Assembly (NCBI GenBank): GCA_938048185.1
Contig: CALIVT010000007.1
Coordinates: 118,963-182,962 of the forward strand
DNA from: an uncultured Arenicella sp.
Lineage (GTDB): Bacteria > Pseudomonadota > Gammaproteobacteria > Arenicellales > Arenicellaceae
Reading direction: 5' to 3'
DNA length: 64,000 nt
The notes beneath the pieces were generated by a model, which saw nothing but the letters and a program-made list of their open reading frames with translations, had not been told where the DNA came from and did no database searches. Below are positions 9,387-17,250 of the stretch, in pieces. The stretch's first letter is position 1, and every line of letters begins with the position of its first letter. The translations under genes and the position numbers were made by a program.

Positions 9387-9411
9387 TCTAACGACTTATA
9401 CGAGGTTTGCC

Positions 9412-9666
9412 ATGAAACAAATTATCGGCAGTGCATCATCTTTAGCCTTGGTTGCGGGGCCTAGCTCAGGGACCAAAAAGTCATCAGCAAGAGCGCATTC
9501 TTGGGTGACGGTTATTGACCCCAGAAACCATCGCTCTTTGCTTCAAGCGTGTGATGATTGCGGCGTGGTTAAATCTGAGAATTCGGTCATTCGCAACTGC
9601 GGCGCAGCAAGCGGACAGGCGTTATTGTCAGATTCTTTGAGTGTTGCGACGCGCATAGCAATTTAA
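9412..9666 (+). CDS. Small cysteine-containing protein of unknown function
   Basis: The predicted 84-residue protein begins at an ATG preceded by CGAGG about seven bases upstream. The middle (HSWVTVIDPRNHRS, then QACDDCGVVKSENSVIRNC) has the look of a conserved small domain with a CxxC pair plus a third Cys, which could bind zinc. I do not recognise the family with certainty. Its stop overlaps the stop of the convergent ABC ATPase gene by three bases (tail to tail), as expected for a real compact gene. The palindrome and -10-like box just upstream argue that it is expressed independently of sufE. Confidence 0.6.
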   Translation: MKQIIGSASSLALVAGPSSGTKKSSARAHSWVTVIDPRNHRSLLQACDDCGVVKSENSVIRNCGAASGQALLSDSLSVATRIAI

Positions 9667-10748
9667 CTATCGCGTGCAAAACACACAAGATGGTCGGCCT
9701 CGATAGACACGCCGATCACGTCGCCTACTTCATAGTCATCGTGACTAGGAACCAAACTCATTAGGGTGTCGCCGCCTTCTATTAACAATGTATAGAGTGT
9801 CTGCGCGCCTTTAAACGCTTTGCGTGTTACCTGTCCACGGATTGGACTCTCTGGATGATATTTAACATCGTCAGGACGAATTAATAAGTCGATGTCTTGA
9901 CCGAAATTTTCCGGGCCACTTTGCATGTTGATTGTCTCGCCACGAATTTCGCCAAAGTTGGTTACCACAACGTTGTCGCCAACTATTTTCCCGGGCACGA
10001 AAACTCCATCGCCGATAAAGTTCGCAACAAAGCGACTATTGGGCGCATGATATAAGTTGAACGAGCTATCCCACTGAATTAGCTCGCCGTTTGACATCAC
10101 GCCAATGCGATCACCCAGCGCGAACGCATCGTGTTGATCATGGGTAACCATAATCGCGGTCATACCAAGCTCTTGGAGTAAGGCTCGAACTTCATAGCCC
10201 AAGCTCTCGCGCAGTTCAGAGTCCAAGTTTGAAAATGGTTCGTCCATCAGCAATAACTTAGGCTGTGGTGCGATGGCCCTTGCCAGTGCCGCGCGTTGGT
10301 TTTGTCCGCCTGATAGCTCATGCGGGTATTGTTGCCGGTGGTCGGCTAGACCTACCAATTCTAATAAGCTTGAGACTCTCTGTTCGCGTTCTTGACTGCC
10401 GAGTTTGTTAAGACCAAAGCCAACGTTGTCGGCAATGTTTAAGTGTGGAAAAAGAGCATGGTCTTGGAACACCATGCCGACATTGCGCAGTTCAGGCGAG
10501 ACCAAATCACGGGTGCTGGATATGAGGTTGCCAGCCAGTGCGATCGATCCTGAGACGATACTTTGAAAACCGCTTATCGCCCTTAAAATAGTTGTTTTAC
10601 CGCACCCGCTGGGGCCGAGCAAACACGCTAGTTCGCCCTCTTGTAAGTTAAAGCTTACGTCTCTGACTACTGTACCCTTGTCGTCATAAGTAGCGCTTAC
10701 ATGATCGAGCTGCAAAAAATTATCCACGGTGTTTCCCTTTGTCCCCAT
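9663..10748 (-). CDS. ABC transporter ATP-binding protein, ferric-iron (FbpC)-type
   Basis: The 361-residue ATPase has Walker A GPSGCGKTT at about 43-51, the Q-loop VFQDHALFPHL, signature LSGGQNQRAALARA, Walker B LLLMDEP and the switch His in VTHDQ. After the nucleotide-binding domain comes a TOBE-type C-terminal region (about 240-361), as in FbpC, PotA and related importers. FbpC-like genes power periplasmic-binding-protein uptake of Fe3+. No permease or binding protein gene is adjacent. It follows argF by only seven bases and is probably in the argD-argF transcript. Substrate is therefore uncertain: iron, polyamine or another cation are possible. Confidence 0.85.
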   Translation of the reverse strand: MGTKGNTVDNFLQLDHVSATYDDKGTVVRDVSFNLQEGELACLLGPSGCGKTTILRAISGFQSIVSGSIALAGNLISSTRDLVSPELRNVGMVFQDHALFPHLNIADNVGFGLNKLGSQEREQRVSSLLELVGLADHRQQYPHELSGGQNQRAALARAIAPQPKLLLMDEPFSNLDSELRESLGYEVRALLQELGMTAIMVTHDQHDAFALGDRIGVMSNGELIQWDSSFNLYHAPNSRFVANFIGDGVFVPGKIVGDNVVVTNFGEIRGETINMQSGPENFGQDIDLLIRPDDVKYHPESPIRGQVTRKAFKGAQTLYTLLIEGGDTLMSLVPSHDDYEVGDVIGVSIEADHLVCFARDS

Positions 10749-10755
10749 GTGGCTG

Positions 10756-11658
10756 CTATATCAGCAGCAGCTCGAGTAACGCCTTTTGCGCATGCAGGCG
10801 GTTCTCGGCTTCTTGAAACACGGCACTCTGAGGTCCGTCGATAACTGATGCACTGACTTCGACGCCGCGGTATGCCGGTAAGCAATGCATAAAAATTGCG
10901 TCTTTGTTGGCCAGCCCCATAAGGGCATCGTTCACTTGATACTCGGCGAATGCGCGTTCGCGTTCTGCTTTCTCTTGTTCTTGCCCCATGCTTGCCCATG
11001 TATCAGTCACGACTACATCGGCCTGCGTTACCGCGTCGCGGGCGTTAGCAAATACGCTGACGTTATTCGTGTTGGGTGCTAAAAACTCGGCAACAGGCTC
11101 AAAGCCTTGAGGTGTTGCAACGTTAAGCGTGAAGTCAAAAATTCGTGCCGCGTTCATGAAAGAATTGCAGACATTATTGCCGTCACCAATCCAGGCGATA
11201 GTTGCACCTTGAATATCACCGCGCAGCTCTCGCAGCGTCTGTAAGTCGGCCAACAGTTGGCAAGGGTGGTAGTCGTCGGTTAGACCGTTAATCACCGGCG
11301 CGCTAGAGTTGCGGGCCAGGGTTTGGGCAATTGCGTGCTCGGAGGTGCGAATCATTATGCCGTCGGTCATGCTCGATACAACTTTGGCCGTGTCTTCAAT
11401 CGCTTCGCCTCGTCCTAATTGGCTGTCGTTTGGACTCAGATTTAAAGCGCCACCACCGAGCTGTCGCATGCCAACTTCAAAGCTCACACGCGTGCGCGTC
11501 GATGATTTACTAAAGATCATCGCCAGCGTTTTGTTTTTAAGCGGTTCGTAAATTGCGCCTTGTTTGACTAAGGCTTTGAGTTCAATCGCGCGCTCAATTA
11601 AGCCGAGTAAGGTCGACTTTGGTAAGTCATCGAGAGTCAGGAAATGTTGTACAGGCAT
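10756..11658 (-). CDS. argF: Ornithine carbamoyltransferase
   Basis: The 300-residue enzyme shows the carbamoyl-phosphate motif SKSSTRTRVSFE near residue 51, the ornithine-side HCLPA motif near residue 258, and the central DDYHPCQLLADLQT region. It joins ornithine and carbamoyl phosphate to citrulline in arginine synthesis. It lies 27 bases downstream of argD and seven upstream of the ABC ATPase, all on the minus strand. Together with argG on the other strand the window covers three consecutive arginine steps. Confidence 0.96.
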   Translation of the reverse strand: MPVQHFLTLDDLPKSTLLGLIERAIELKALVKQGAIYEPLKNKTLAMIFSKSSTRTRVSFEVGMRQLGGGALNLSPNDSQLGRGEAIEDTAKVVSSMTDGIMIRTSEHAIAQTLARNSSAPVINGLTDDYHPCQLLADLQTLRELRGDIQGATIAWIGDGNNVCNSFMNAARIFDFTLNVATPQGFEPVAEFLAPNTNNVSVFANARDAVTQADVVVTDTWASMGQEQEKAERERAFAEYQVNDALMGLANKDAIFMHCLPAYRGVEVSASVIDGPQSAVFQEAENRLHAQKALLELLLI

Positions 11659-11685
11659 GGGGTAACGGTTTCGGTTAGTTAGGTC

Positions 11686-12903
11686 TTATAGGCTACTGAC
11701 TACGTCATGAATGGTCTGCGCGATTTGTCTAAGCTGTTCTTCGTTTAGCATAACGGACGGCAGCATTCGTATAACTTTGCCGCCGCCAGTGACGTTTACA
11801 ATTAAGCCTGACGCCAAAAACTTTACCGCAAGATCCGGGTAAACCTTGTCAAGTTCAACGGCTAGCATTAAGCCTCGACCGCGAATGTCCACAACCGACG
11901 CTAACGCACCTAATTGTTGTTGCAGTTGTTGCTGTAACGCTGAGCCCAAAATCTCTGCCTGTGACAGCAGGTCATCTTGTTCAATAATATCGATCACGGT
12001 TCGCGCTATGTGGCTAGCAAAGGGGTTGCCACCAAACGTAGTGCCATGTGAGCCGGGGCTAATAAGCTCGGCTGCGATACCGCGGGCTGCACACGCACCG
12101 ATCGGAATTCCATTACCTAAGGCTTTAGCACTGGTAATGACATCTGGCAAAATGTTTTCGTGTTGAAACCCAAACCATTTACCGGTGCGGCCCATGCCTG
12201 CCTGAATTTCATCGAGCATTAGCAGCCAGCCATTTTCATCGCAGATTTTTCTAAGTTCGGTTAAGTAGCCATCGTCGGGCAGTACTATTCCAGCTTCGCC
12301 TTGTATCGGCTCGATTAGAATCGCGACCACGTTGGTATTGTTGGCATGCGCTTGAATTGCCGCCACATCGTTGTACGGCACATGTATGAAATCTTCCAGC
12401 AAAGGCGCGAACCCTTTTTTGATCGCTTCGTTACCGGTGGCCGATAGCGTCGCCATGGTGCGTCCGTGGAACGACTGCTCGGCTGTAATTACGATCGGCG
12501 AATCAATGCCCTTGCTGCGGGCGTAGAGCCGAGAGATCTTGATTGCGGCCTCATTGGCCTCCGCACCGGAGTTACCAAAAAATACTTTTTCCATACCTGA
12601 GATAGCACAAAATTTTTCGCCTAACGCCAACTGTTCGGGTATGTGAAACAGGTTGCTGGTGTGCAAGATGGTATTCGCTTGTTCAGTAATTGCCGCGCTG
12701 ACCTTGGGGTGACAATGGCCTAAGAAGGTCACGGCGATGCCTCCCAGCGCATCGATATACTCTTTGCCCTTTGAGTCCCACAGTCGCGCGCCGTCGCCGC
12801 GCACAAAGCTGATCGGTAGCCGTGCATACGCATTCATTAATGCGGTTTTAGGAGCGTTGCTTGCGGGCTCACCACGGAGCCTATTAAAAAGTCGTTGCAG
12901 CAT
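11686..12903 (-). CDS. argD: Acetylornithine aminotransferase (class III PLP transaminase)
   Basis: The 405-residue enzyme has the class III transaminase layout. The cofactor phosphate loop GNSGAEANEAA is near 108-118 and the SFHGRTMATLSATG segment near 140-153. LMLDEIQAGMGRTG carries the PLP-contacting Asp, and SAKALGNGIPIGA holds the Schiff-base Lys. The C-terminal TFGGNPFASHIA is also typical. It makes N-acetylornithine from the semialdehyde and may also act as succinyldiaminopimelate aminotransferase. The N-terminus has about 20 extra residues before the conserved ALMNAYARLPISF, so the true start could be the internal Met near residue 24. First gene of the argD-argF-ABC ATPase series. Confidence 0.95.
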   Translation of the reverse strand: MLQRLFNRLRGEPASNAPKTALMNAYARLPISFVRGDGARLWDSKGKEYIDALGGIAVTFLGHCHPKVSAAITEQANTILHTSNLFHIPEQLALGEKFCAISGMEKVFFGNSGAEANEAAIKISRLYARSKGIDSPIVITAEQSFHGRTMATLSATGNEAIKKGFAPLLEDFIHVPYNDVAAIQAHANNTNVVAILIEPIQGEAGIVLPDDGYLTELRKICDENGWLLMLDEIQAGMGRTGKWFGFQHENILPDVITSAKALGNGIPIGACAARGIAAELISPGSHGTTFGGNPFASHIARTVIDIIEQDDLLSQAEILGSALQQQLQQQLGALASVVDIRGRGLMLAVELDKVYPDLAVKFLASGLIVNVTGGGKVIRMLPSVMLNEEQLRQIAQTIHDVVSSL

Positions 12904-12943
12904 GAGTATTCAGTGGTAAATCGGGTTTTATAACAGAGAAACA

Positions 12944-12966
12944 AAAAGCGCCCATAAGGCGCTTTT
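12944..12966 (-). terminator. Intrinsic terminator, symmetrical
   Basis: AAAAGCGCC (12944-12952) and GGCGCTTTT (12958-12966) form a perfect 9-bp stem around CATAA. Read on the minus strand it ends the urate-hydroxylase-like gene just before argD. Confidence 0.75.
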
Positions 12967-12971
12967 CCAAA

Positions 12972-13039
12972 TGACTTAAGCACGTACTTAAGTCAGTGGT
13001 TTAAGTCTATTAGGTTGGTCAAAGTTTGACAAACCTAAT
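12972..13039. repeat. Two adjacent long inverted repeats upstream of argD
   Basis: TGACTTAAG (12972-12980) and CTTAAGTCA (12987-12995) form a perfect 9-bp inverted repeat around CACGTA. A second repeat, 13009-13039, pairs ATTAGGTT with AACCTAAT and GTCAAA with TTTGAC, 14 of 15 positions matching. A further TTAAGTC half lies between them at 13001-13007. They sit between the urate-hydroxylase-like stop and argD, beside a terminator. They may be operators for argD, RNA hairpins in the upstream transcript's 3' end, or both. Confidence 0.6.
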
Positions 13040-13058
13040 AGCGCATTATTTTACTGTC

Positions 13059-13682
13059 TTAGACAAAGTGCAAAACCAGTGCCAGCACTGCGGTTAACGC
13101 AAGGCTGCAGTGAATTACACCCATCACCGACGCCATCGGGCCTTGTTTACCAAACAGCGCATTGATTTCAAGTGCAACGACAATGACCAGTGCCACCCAT
13201 AGACCTGTATCAACGCCATCGGCAAGGTGCTTTTTATGAGCTGAGGCTAACATGAAGTAGGCCATTGGGGCTGAGAACAACACGTTGGTTCGTGATGCAA
13301 GTAGCGCTTTTGCGCCCGCCGCTGGTCCGTCACCTTCTTTCATGCCTAGTGCAATCTGTTGCGCAGGCCAAATCACCAGCCACACATTTAGGAACATAAA
13401 AGTTCCCAGCAACGCGCCGACCATTATGTAGTCATTGGCGGTGAACGTTGAGCCTAAGTAGCTAATTAGATAAAGGCCGGTTAAGAAGGTGAACATTGCG
13501 CCCCATCGAAACCACCACAACGCGCTTGGCGCAAGTTTGGCTTTGGCGTCCGCTAATCCCTCAGGCGTGGCGCTTTTGAAGTATCCGCCTTGTACAAAGT
13601 TGAAATAATACAGCATGCCGATCCAGGTAATGCCGAACAGTAAGTGGCCCCATCGGGCTATAAAGTTAATTTCTTCCATCAT
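13059..13682 (-). CDS. Urate hydroxylase (PuuD)-type membrane protein, short form
   Basis: The 207-residue integral membrane protein matches the N-terminal membrane domain of PuuD-type urate hydroxylases: WGHLLFGITWIGMLYYFNF near residues 11-29, a central WWFRWGAMFTFLTGLYL and VWLVIWPAQQIALG. Several buried His and Trp residues are present, consistent with a haem-linked or quinone-linked membrane enzyme. The C-terminal cytochrome c domain of full-length PuuD is absent, and no purine-degradation gene is nearby. Urate oxidation is therefore only a family-based guess. It is divergent from argG. Confidence 0.7.
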   Translation of the reverse strand: MMEEINFIARWGHLLFGITWIGMLYYFNFVQGGYFKSATPEGLADAKAKLAPSALWWFRWGAMFTFLTGLYLISYLGSTFTANDYIMVGALLGTFMFLNVWLVIWPAQQIALGMKEGDGPAAGAKALLASRTNVLFSAPMAYFMLASAHKKHLADGVDTGLWVALVIVVALEINALFGKQGPMASVMGVIHCSLALTAVLALVLHFV

Positions 13683-13884
13683 CTTTTACCTTTGATTTTA
13701 TATTGTTTTAGTGAGTTGGATTCTAGCTATTAAACACATGTGATTCCCCTTGTTGACTCGTTTATACACCTTTTTATACGTTTTGACACTTATGTTTTGT
13801 TGCCAATGCTGCGCCAAACCTTGACCTTTGAGAGCTAAAACAAGACACTACGCGCTCTAAAAGTTTCCCTTTTTTCATGTGCCT

Positions 13885-15096
13885 ATGTCCGATATTAAAA
13901 AAGTTGTATTAGCCTACTCAGGCGGTTTAGATACCTCCATTATTCTTAAGTGGTTGCAGGAAGAATACGACTGCGAAGTTGTTACCTTTACCGCTGACAT
14001 TGGTCAAGGTGAGGAGGTAGAACCAGCGCGCGCCAAAGCTGAAGCTATGGGTGTTAAGAGCATCTATATCGATGATCTGCGCGAAGAATTTGCACGTGAC
14101 TATGTTTACCCAATGATGCGTGCAAACGCGTTGTATGAGGGTGAGTACCGCTTGGGGACCTCGATTGCCCGTCCGCTTATCGCTAAGCGTCTAATTGAAA
14201 TTGCTAATGAAACGGGTGCCGATGCGATCTCGCACGGTGCGACTGGCAAAGGGAATGACCAAGTTCGGTTTGAGCTTGGTGCGTATGCACTGCGACCTGA
14301 TATCAAAATTATTGCTCCTTGGCGTGAGTGGGATTTAAATTCGCGCGATAAGTTACTCGGCTACGCTGACCAACACGGCATCAGCGTCGAGAAAAAAGCC
14401 GATGGCAAGTCCCTTTATTCGATGGACGCCAATTTACTGCACATCTCTTATGAAGGCGGTATTTTAGAAGACCCTTGGGCCGAAGCAGAAGAGGAGATGT
14501 GGCGTTGGTCCGTGGCACCTGAAGCCGCACCGGACCAAGCGCAATACCTGGAACTCGATTTTGATCACGGTGATATCGTGGCAATTAATGGCGATGCGAT
14601 GAGCCCCGCCGATGTAATGGCTTGGCTTAATAAAGTGGGTGGCGAGCACGGTATTGGACGTGATGATATTGTCGAAAACCGCTATGTTGGTATGAAGTCA
14701 CGCGGTTGTTATGAAACCCCCGCTGGGACCATCATGTTACGGGCCCATCGAGCGATGGAGTCTTTGACCTTAGATCGCGAAGTTGCGCATCTCAAAGACG
14801 AGCTGATGCCCAAGTATGCTGAATTGATTTACAACGGTTATTGGTGGAGCCCGGAGCGTGAAATGCTGCAAACGATGATTGATGAGTCTCAGAAGCACGT
14901 AAATGGCACAGTGCGGGTCAAACTTTATAAAGGCATGGTCTCAATAGTCGGGCGCAAATCAGAAAAAGATTCCTTGTTCGACGAACGTATTGCAACCTTC
15001 GAAGATGATGATGGCGCCTATAATCAAGCTGATGCAGAGGGCTTTATCAAGTTGAACGCATTGCGCTTGCGTATCGGCGCTAAACGCTCAAGCTAG
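13885..15096 (+). CDS. argG: Argininosuccinate synthase
   Basis: The 403-residue enzyme begins [18 protein letters not shown], containing the ATP-pyrophosphatase P-loop (AYSGGLDTS), and has [13 protein letters not shown] and the C-terminal [14 protein letters not shown] region. It condenses citrulline with aspartate using ATP. An in-frame GTG lies six bases upstream of the ATG at 13885, but the ATG matches the usual family start. There is no clear Shine-Dalgarno sequence; a pyrimidine-rich run precedes it. The 200-base divergent region upstream has a TTGACT (near 13753) with a TATACG-like box about 16 bases on, a weak promoter candidate. A glycosyltransferase gene begins two bases after its stop. 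Confidence 0.96.
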   Translation: MSDIKKVVLAYSGGLDTSIILKWLQEEYDCEVVTFTADIGQGEEVEPARAKAEAMGVKSIYIDDLREEFARDYVYPMMRANALYEGEYRLGTSIARPLIAKRLIEIANETGADAISHGATGKGNDQVRFELGAYALRPDIKIIAPWREWDLNSRDKLLGYADQHGISVEKKADGKSLYSMDANLLHISYEGGILEDPWAEAEEEMWRWSVAPEAAPDQAQYLELDFDHGDIVAINGDAMSPADVMAWLNKVGGEHGIGRDDIVENRYVGMKSRGCYETPAGTIMLRAHRAMESLTLDREVAHLKDELMPKYAELIYNGYWWSPEREMLQTMIDESQKHVNGTVRVKLYKGMVSIVGRKSEKDSLFDERIATFEDDDGAYNQADAEGFIKLNALRLRIGAKRSS

Positions 15097-15097
15097 A

Positions 15098-15802
15098 GTG
15101 ACGACTGGGCCGCGCGATAACCCTGGTGTGTCAATTATTGTGCCGCTGCTCAATGAGTCGGCGGTGGTCAAGGATCTGATTGCACACTTAACCCAGCTTA
15201 TCGAGCAAGACGATGCGCTTCAACCAGAGGTTATTATCGTCGATGGAGGCAGTCATGATGGCACGTGCGGTGACATTGAGGCTGCCGGCTTGACGCTTAT
15301 CCACAGCGATGCTGGGCGAGCCACGCAAATGAATGCTGGGGCGGCAGTCGCGAGTCAACCGCTGCTGCTATTTCTGCACGCTGATACGCGGTTGCCCGAG
15401 AATTATTTTAGTGAATTGCAGCGCGCGGACGCATGGGGTCGCTTTGATGTTCGTTTTGACGTCGCATCACCGACTATGAAGATGGTCGCAGGGTTCATGA
15501 ACGCGCGATCGAGAATAACCGGCGTGGCAACGGGTGATCAGGTGTTGTTCGTTGACGCGCGCGTATTCTCGGCTATAGGCGGGTTTCCTGTGATCCCACT
15601 AATGGAAGACGTAGCAATTAGTAAGACCCTTAGGCAATTGCACGCACCATACTGCTCACGCGTGAAAGTGACGACCAGCGCGCGACGGTGGCAACAACAT
15701 GGTGTTTTTAAAACGATATTGAAAATGTGGTGGTATCGTCTGGCATTCTTCTTTGGCGTATCGCCAAACTCGCTCGCGAGGGGGTATTACGATGTGCGCT
15801 GA
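15098..15802 (+). CDS. Family 2 glycosyltransferase, arsenosugar-type (TIGR04283-like)
   Basis: The 234-residue GT-A glycosyltransferase starts GVSIIVPLLNES, with IIVDGGSHDGT, the LFLHADTRLP motif containing the metal-binding Asp-x-Asp-like site, and TGDQVLFVDARVF. This pattern matches the TIGR04283 family associated with arsenosugar synthesis in some bacteria. It starts with GTG one base after the argG stop. Its end overlaps the start of the next gene, so argG and both transferases are probably one operon. No arsenosugar radical-SAM or methyltransferase gene is visible, so the name reflects family only. Confidence 0.8.
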   Translation: MTTGPRDNPGVSIIVPLLNESAVVKDLIAHLTQLIEQDDALQPEVIIVDGGSHDGTCGDIEAAGLTLIHSDAGRATQMNAGAAVASQPLLLFLHADTRLPENYFSELQRADAWGRFDVRFDVASPTMKMVAGFMNARSRITGVATGDQVLFVDARVFSAIGGFPVIPLMEDVAISKTLRQLHAPYCSRVKVTTSARRWQQHGVFKTILKMWWYRLAFFFGVSPNSLARGYYDVR

Positions 15803-16430
15803 TATTCCGCTGTTACTGTTCGCTAAAGCACCGGTTGCGGGCAAAGTGAAGACTCGTCTGACCTCTCATTGCAGTGCTCAGCAGGCTGCAGATATTGCGA
15901 AAATTTTGATGCAGGCTTCTATTGAGAAAGCGCTCCAAGCGTGGCCGGGTCAAGTTTATTTGAGTGTATGGCTTGATAGTGAACATCCATTCTTCGCGCA
16001 AATGTTAGCGCGTTACCCAATAAAAATGAGCCAACAATGCGACGGCGACTTAGGCGAGAAAATGCGCAATGCCCTAGCTTCTTTTGGTTATCCGGCGGCA
16101 GTTATGGGCTGCGATGCGCCACAAGTCGAGGGGTCTAACCTAGAGAATGCCTATGAATTACTGAAAGAAGGCCAAGCAGTTATTGGCCCAGCCGACGATG
16201 GTGGCTATTATCTTCTGGGCTTGACCAACGACGCTGACAGTTTGTTCTCTGACATGCCGTGGGGTACTGACCAAGTATTACAAAAAACGCTAAATGCGGC
16301 GGCCGCTTCCGAGCTGAGTTTGCACCAGCTCGAGGCTTTGAACGATGTAGATGAGTGGAGCGACTTATTATCAGTGGCGAAGTCCCAGCCAGAATTGTTA
16401 GCGTACCTAGAGAAGCATAAGCTTAACTGA
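15792..16430 (+). CDS. DUF2064 / TIGR04282-like nucleotidyl- or glycosyltransferase
   Basis: The 212-residue protein begins with PLLLFAKAPVAGKVKTRL, the hallmark N-terminus of the DUF2064 (TIGR04282) family, and has VMGCDAPQ and IGPADDGGYYLLGL. The GT-A fold with Asp residues around a sugar-nucleotide site suggests transferase activity on an unknown substrate. The ATG at 15792 overlaps the end of the preceding glycosyltransferase by 11 bases. The two families are often adjacent or fused, which supports joint function. Confidence 0.8.
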   Translation: MCADIPLLLFAKAPVAGKVKTRLTSHCSAQQAADIAKILMQASIEKALQAWPGQVYLSVWLDSEHPFFAQMLARYPIKMSQQCDGDLGEKMRNALASFGYPAAVMGCDAPQVEGSNLENAYELLKEGQAVIGPADDGGYYLLGLTNDADSLFSDMPWGTDQVLQKTLNAAAASELSLHQLEALNDVDEWSDLLSVAKSQPELLAYLEKHKLN

Positions 16431-16455
16431 GCTGAGTCAGCGAAGAATCGTTTGG

Positions 16456-17019
16456 CTATGCGTCGGCGAGAATAAACTTGAGTGCTACGCCGTTGTTGCA
16501 GTAACGCAATCCAGTCGGTGCAGGGCCGTCTTCGAACACGTGTCCCTGATGGCCGCCGCAGCGCGCGCAGTGATATTCTGTGCGTGGCAGAATCAATTTA
16601 AAATCTCTTTTGGTTTTAATTCGACCATCGATTGTGTCGAAAAAGCTCGGCCACCCCGTGCCTGAGTCGAATTTTTGCGATGAATTAAATAGCACTAGGT
16701 CGCAGCCTGCGCAGGCGAAGTCGCCGTCGCGTTTCTCGTCGTTTAACGGGCTGGTGAATGGTCGCTCTGTACCTTCTGTGCGTAATACGTAGTAAGCTTC
16801 TTCGCTTAAACGTTTTTGCCATTCGCTTTTATCTAGTTCAAATGCTTCAATCGTCGCGGGGTTGGGGTCGAGCGTTAAGGGTTTGGTCATACCGGTGTCC
16901 TGAGCTAATTCGCGCGTTTGCGTGATAGCATTGTTTTGGTCGGCCGCACGTAACAAGCCAATACCGCCGGCCAGTCCCAGTGCAGAGATTGAGAGAAGTT
17001 TTCGTCTGTTTAGTTTCAT
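16456..17019 (-). CDS. msrB: Peptide-methionine (R)-S-oxide reductase, Tat-exported
   Basis: From ATG 17019 the product has 187 residues. The N-terminus MKLNRRKLLSISALGLAGG is a twin-arginine signal, so export across the inner membrane in folded form is likely. The MsrB domain has two zinc CxxC pairs (FACAGC and HCARCGG), GTGWPSF, HVFEDGPAPTGLRY and the catalytic Cys in RYCNNGVALKF. It repairs methionine-R-sulfoxide, presumably in the periplasm. A longer in-frame start at 17058 would put 13 residues before the Tat motif and is less likely. Convergent with the preceding operon. Confidence 0.92.
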   Translation of the reverse strand: MKLNRRKLLSISALGLAGGIGLLRAADQNNAITQTRELAQDTGMTKPLTLDPNPATIEAFELDKSEWQKRLSEEAYYVLRTEGTERPFTSPLNDEKRDGDFACAGCDLVLFNSSQKFDSGTGWPSFFDTIDGRIKTKRDFKLILPRTEYHCARCGGHQGHVFEDGPAPTGLRYCNNGVALKFILADA

Positions 17020-17220
17020 AATTTTGACGTTAAGTAGTTCGTAGTCTAGCAAACACACTGTGATTGCCTTTAGTTACTACTAGAGACCGCTGTGGGTGGC
17101 GAGAACTTACTGACAATATGCTACCCTATTCGCGTTTCCGCAAGGTTTGAAAATAAAGTAATTCCTTACCAGTTTATGTCTATTTTTTTGGTTTATAAAT
17201 AGAATACGGATTGATAGCAA

Positions 17221-17250
17221 GAGTAGAAATAGAAAGAGTAGAAATAGAAA
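17221..17250 (+). repeat. 15-base tandem repeat abutting the acyltransferase start
   Basis: GAGTAGAAATAGAAA occurs twice in exact tandem (17221-17235 and 17236-17250) and ends directly at the GTG start of the next gene. The purine-rich unit occupies the ribosome-binding region. Confidence 0.85.

Noticed and set aside
9372..9400. TTGACA at 9372 as a -35 box for the small gene
   Set aside because: A -10 17 bases on would be CTTATA overlapping the ribosome-binding site, leaving no leader; TATAAT at 9367 with the palindrome is the better reading.
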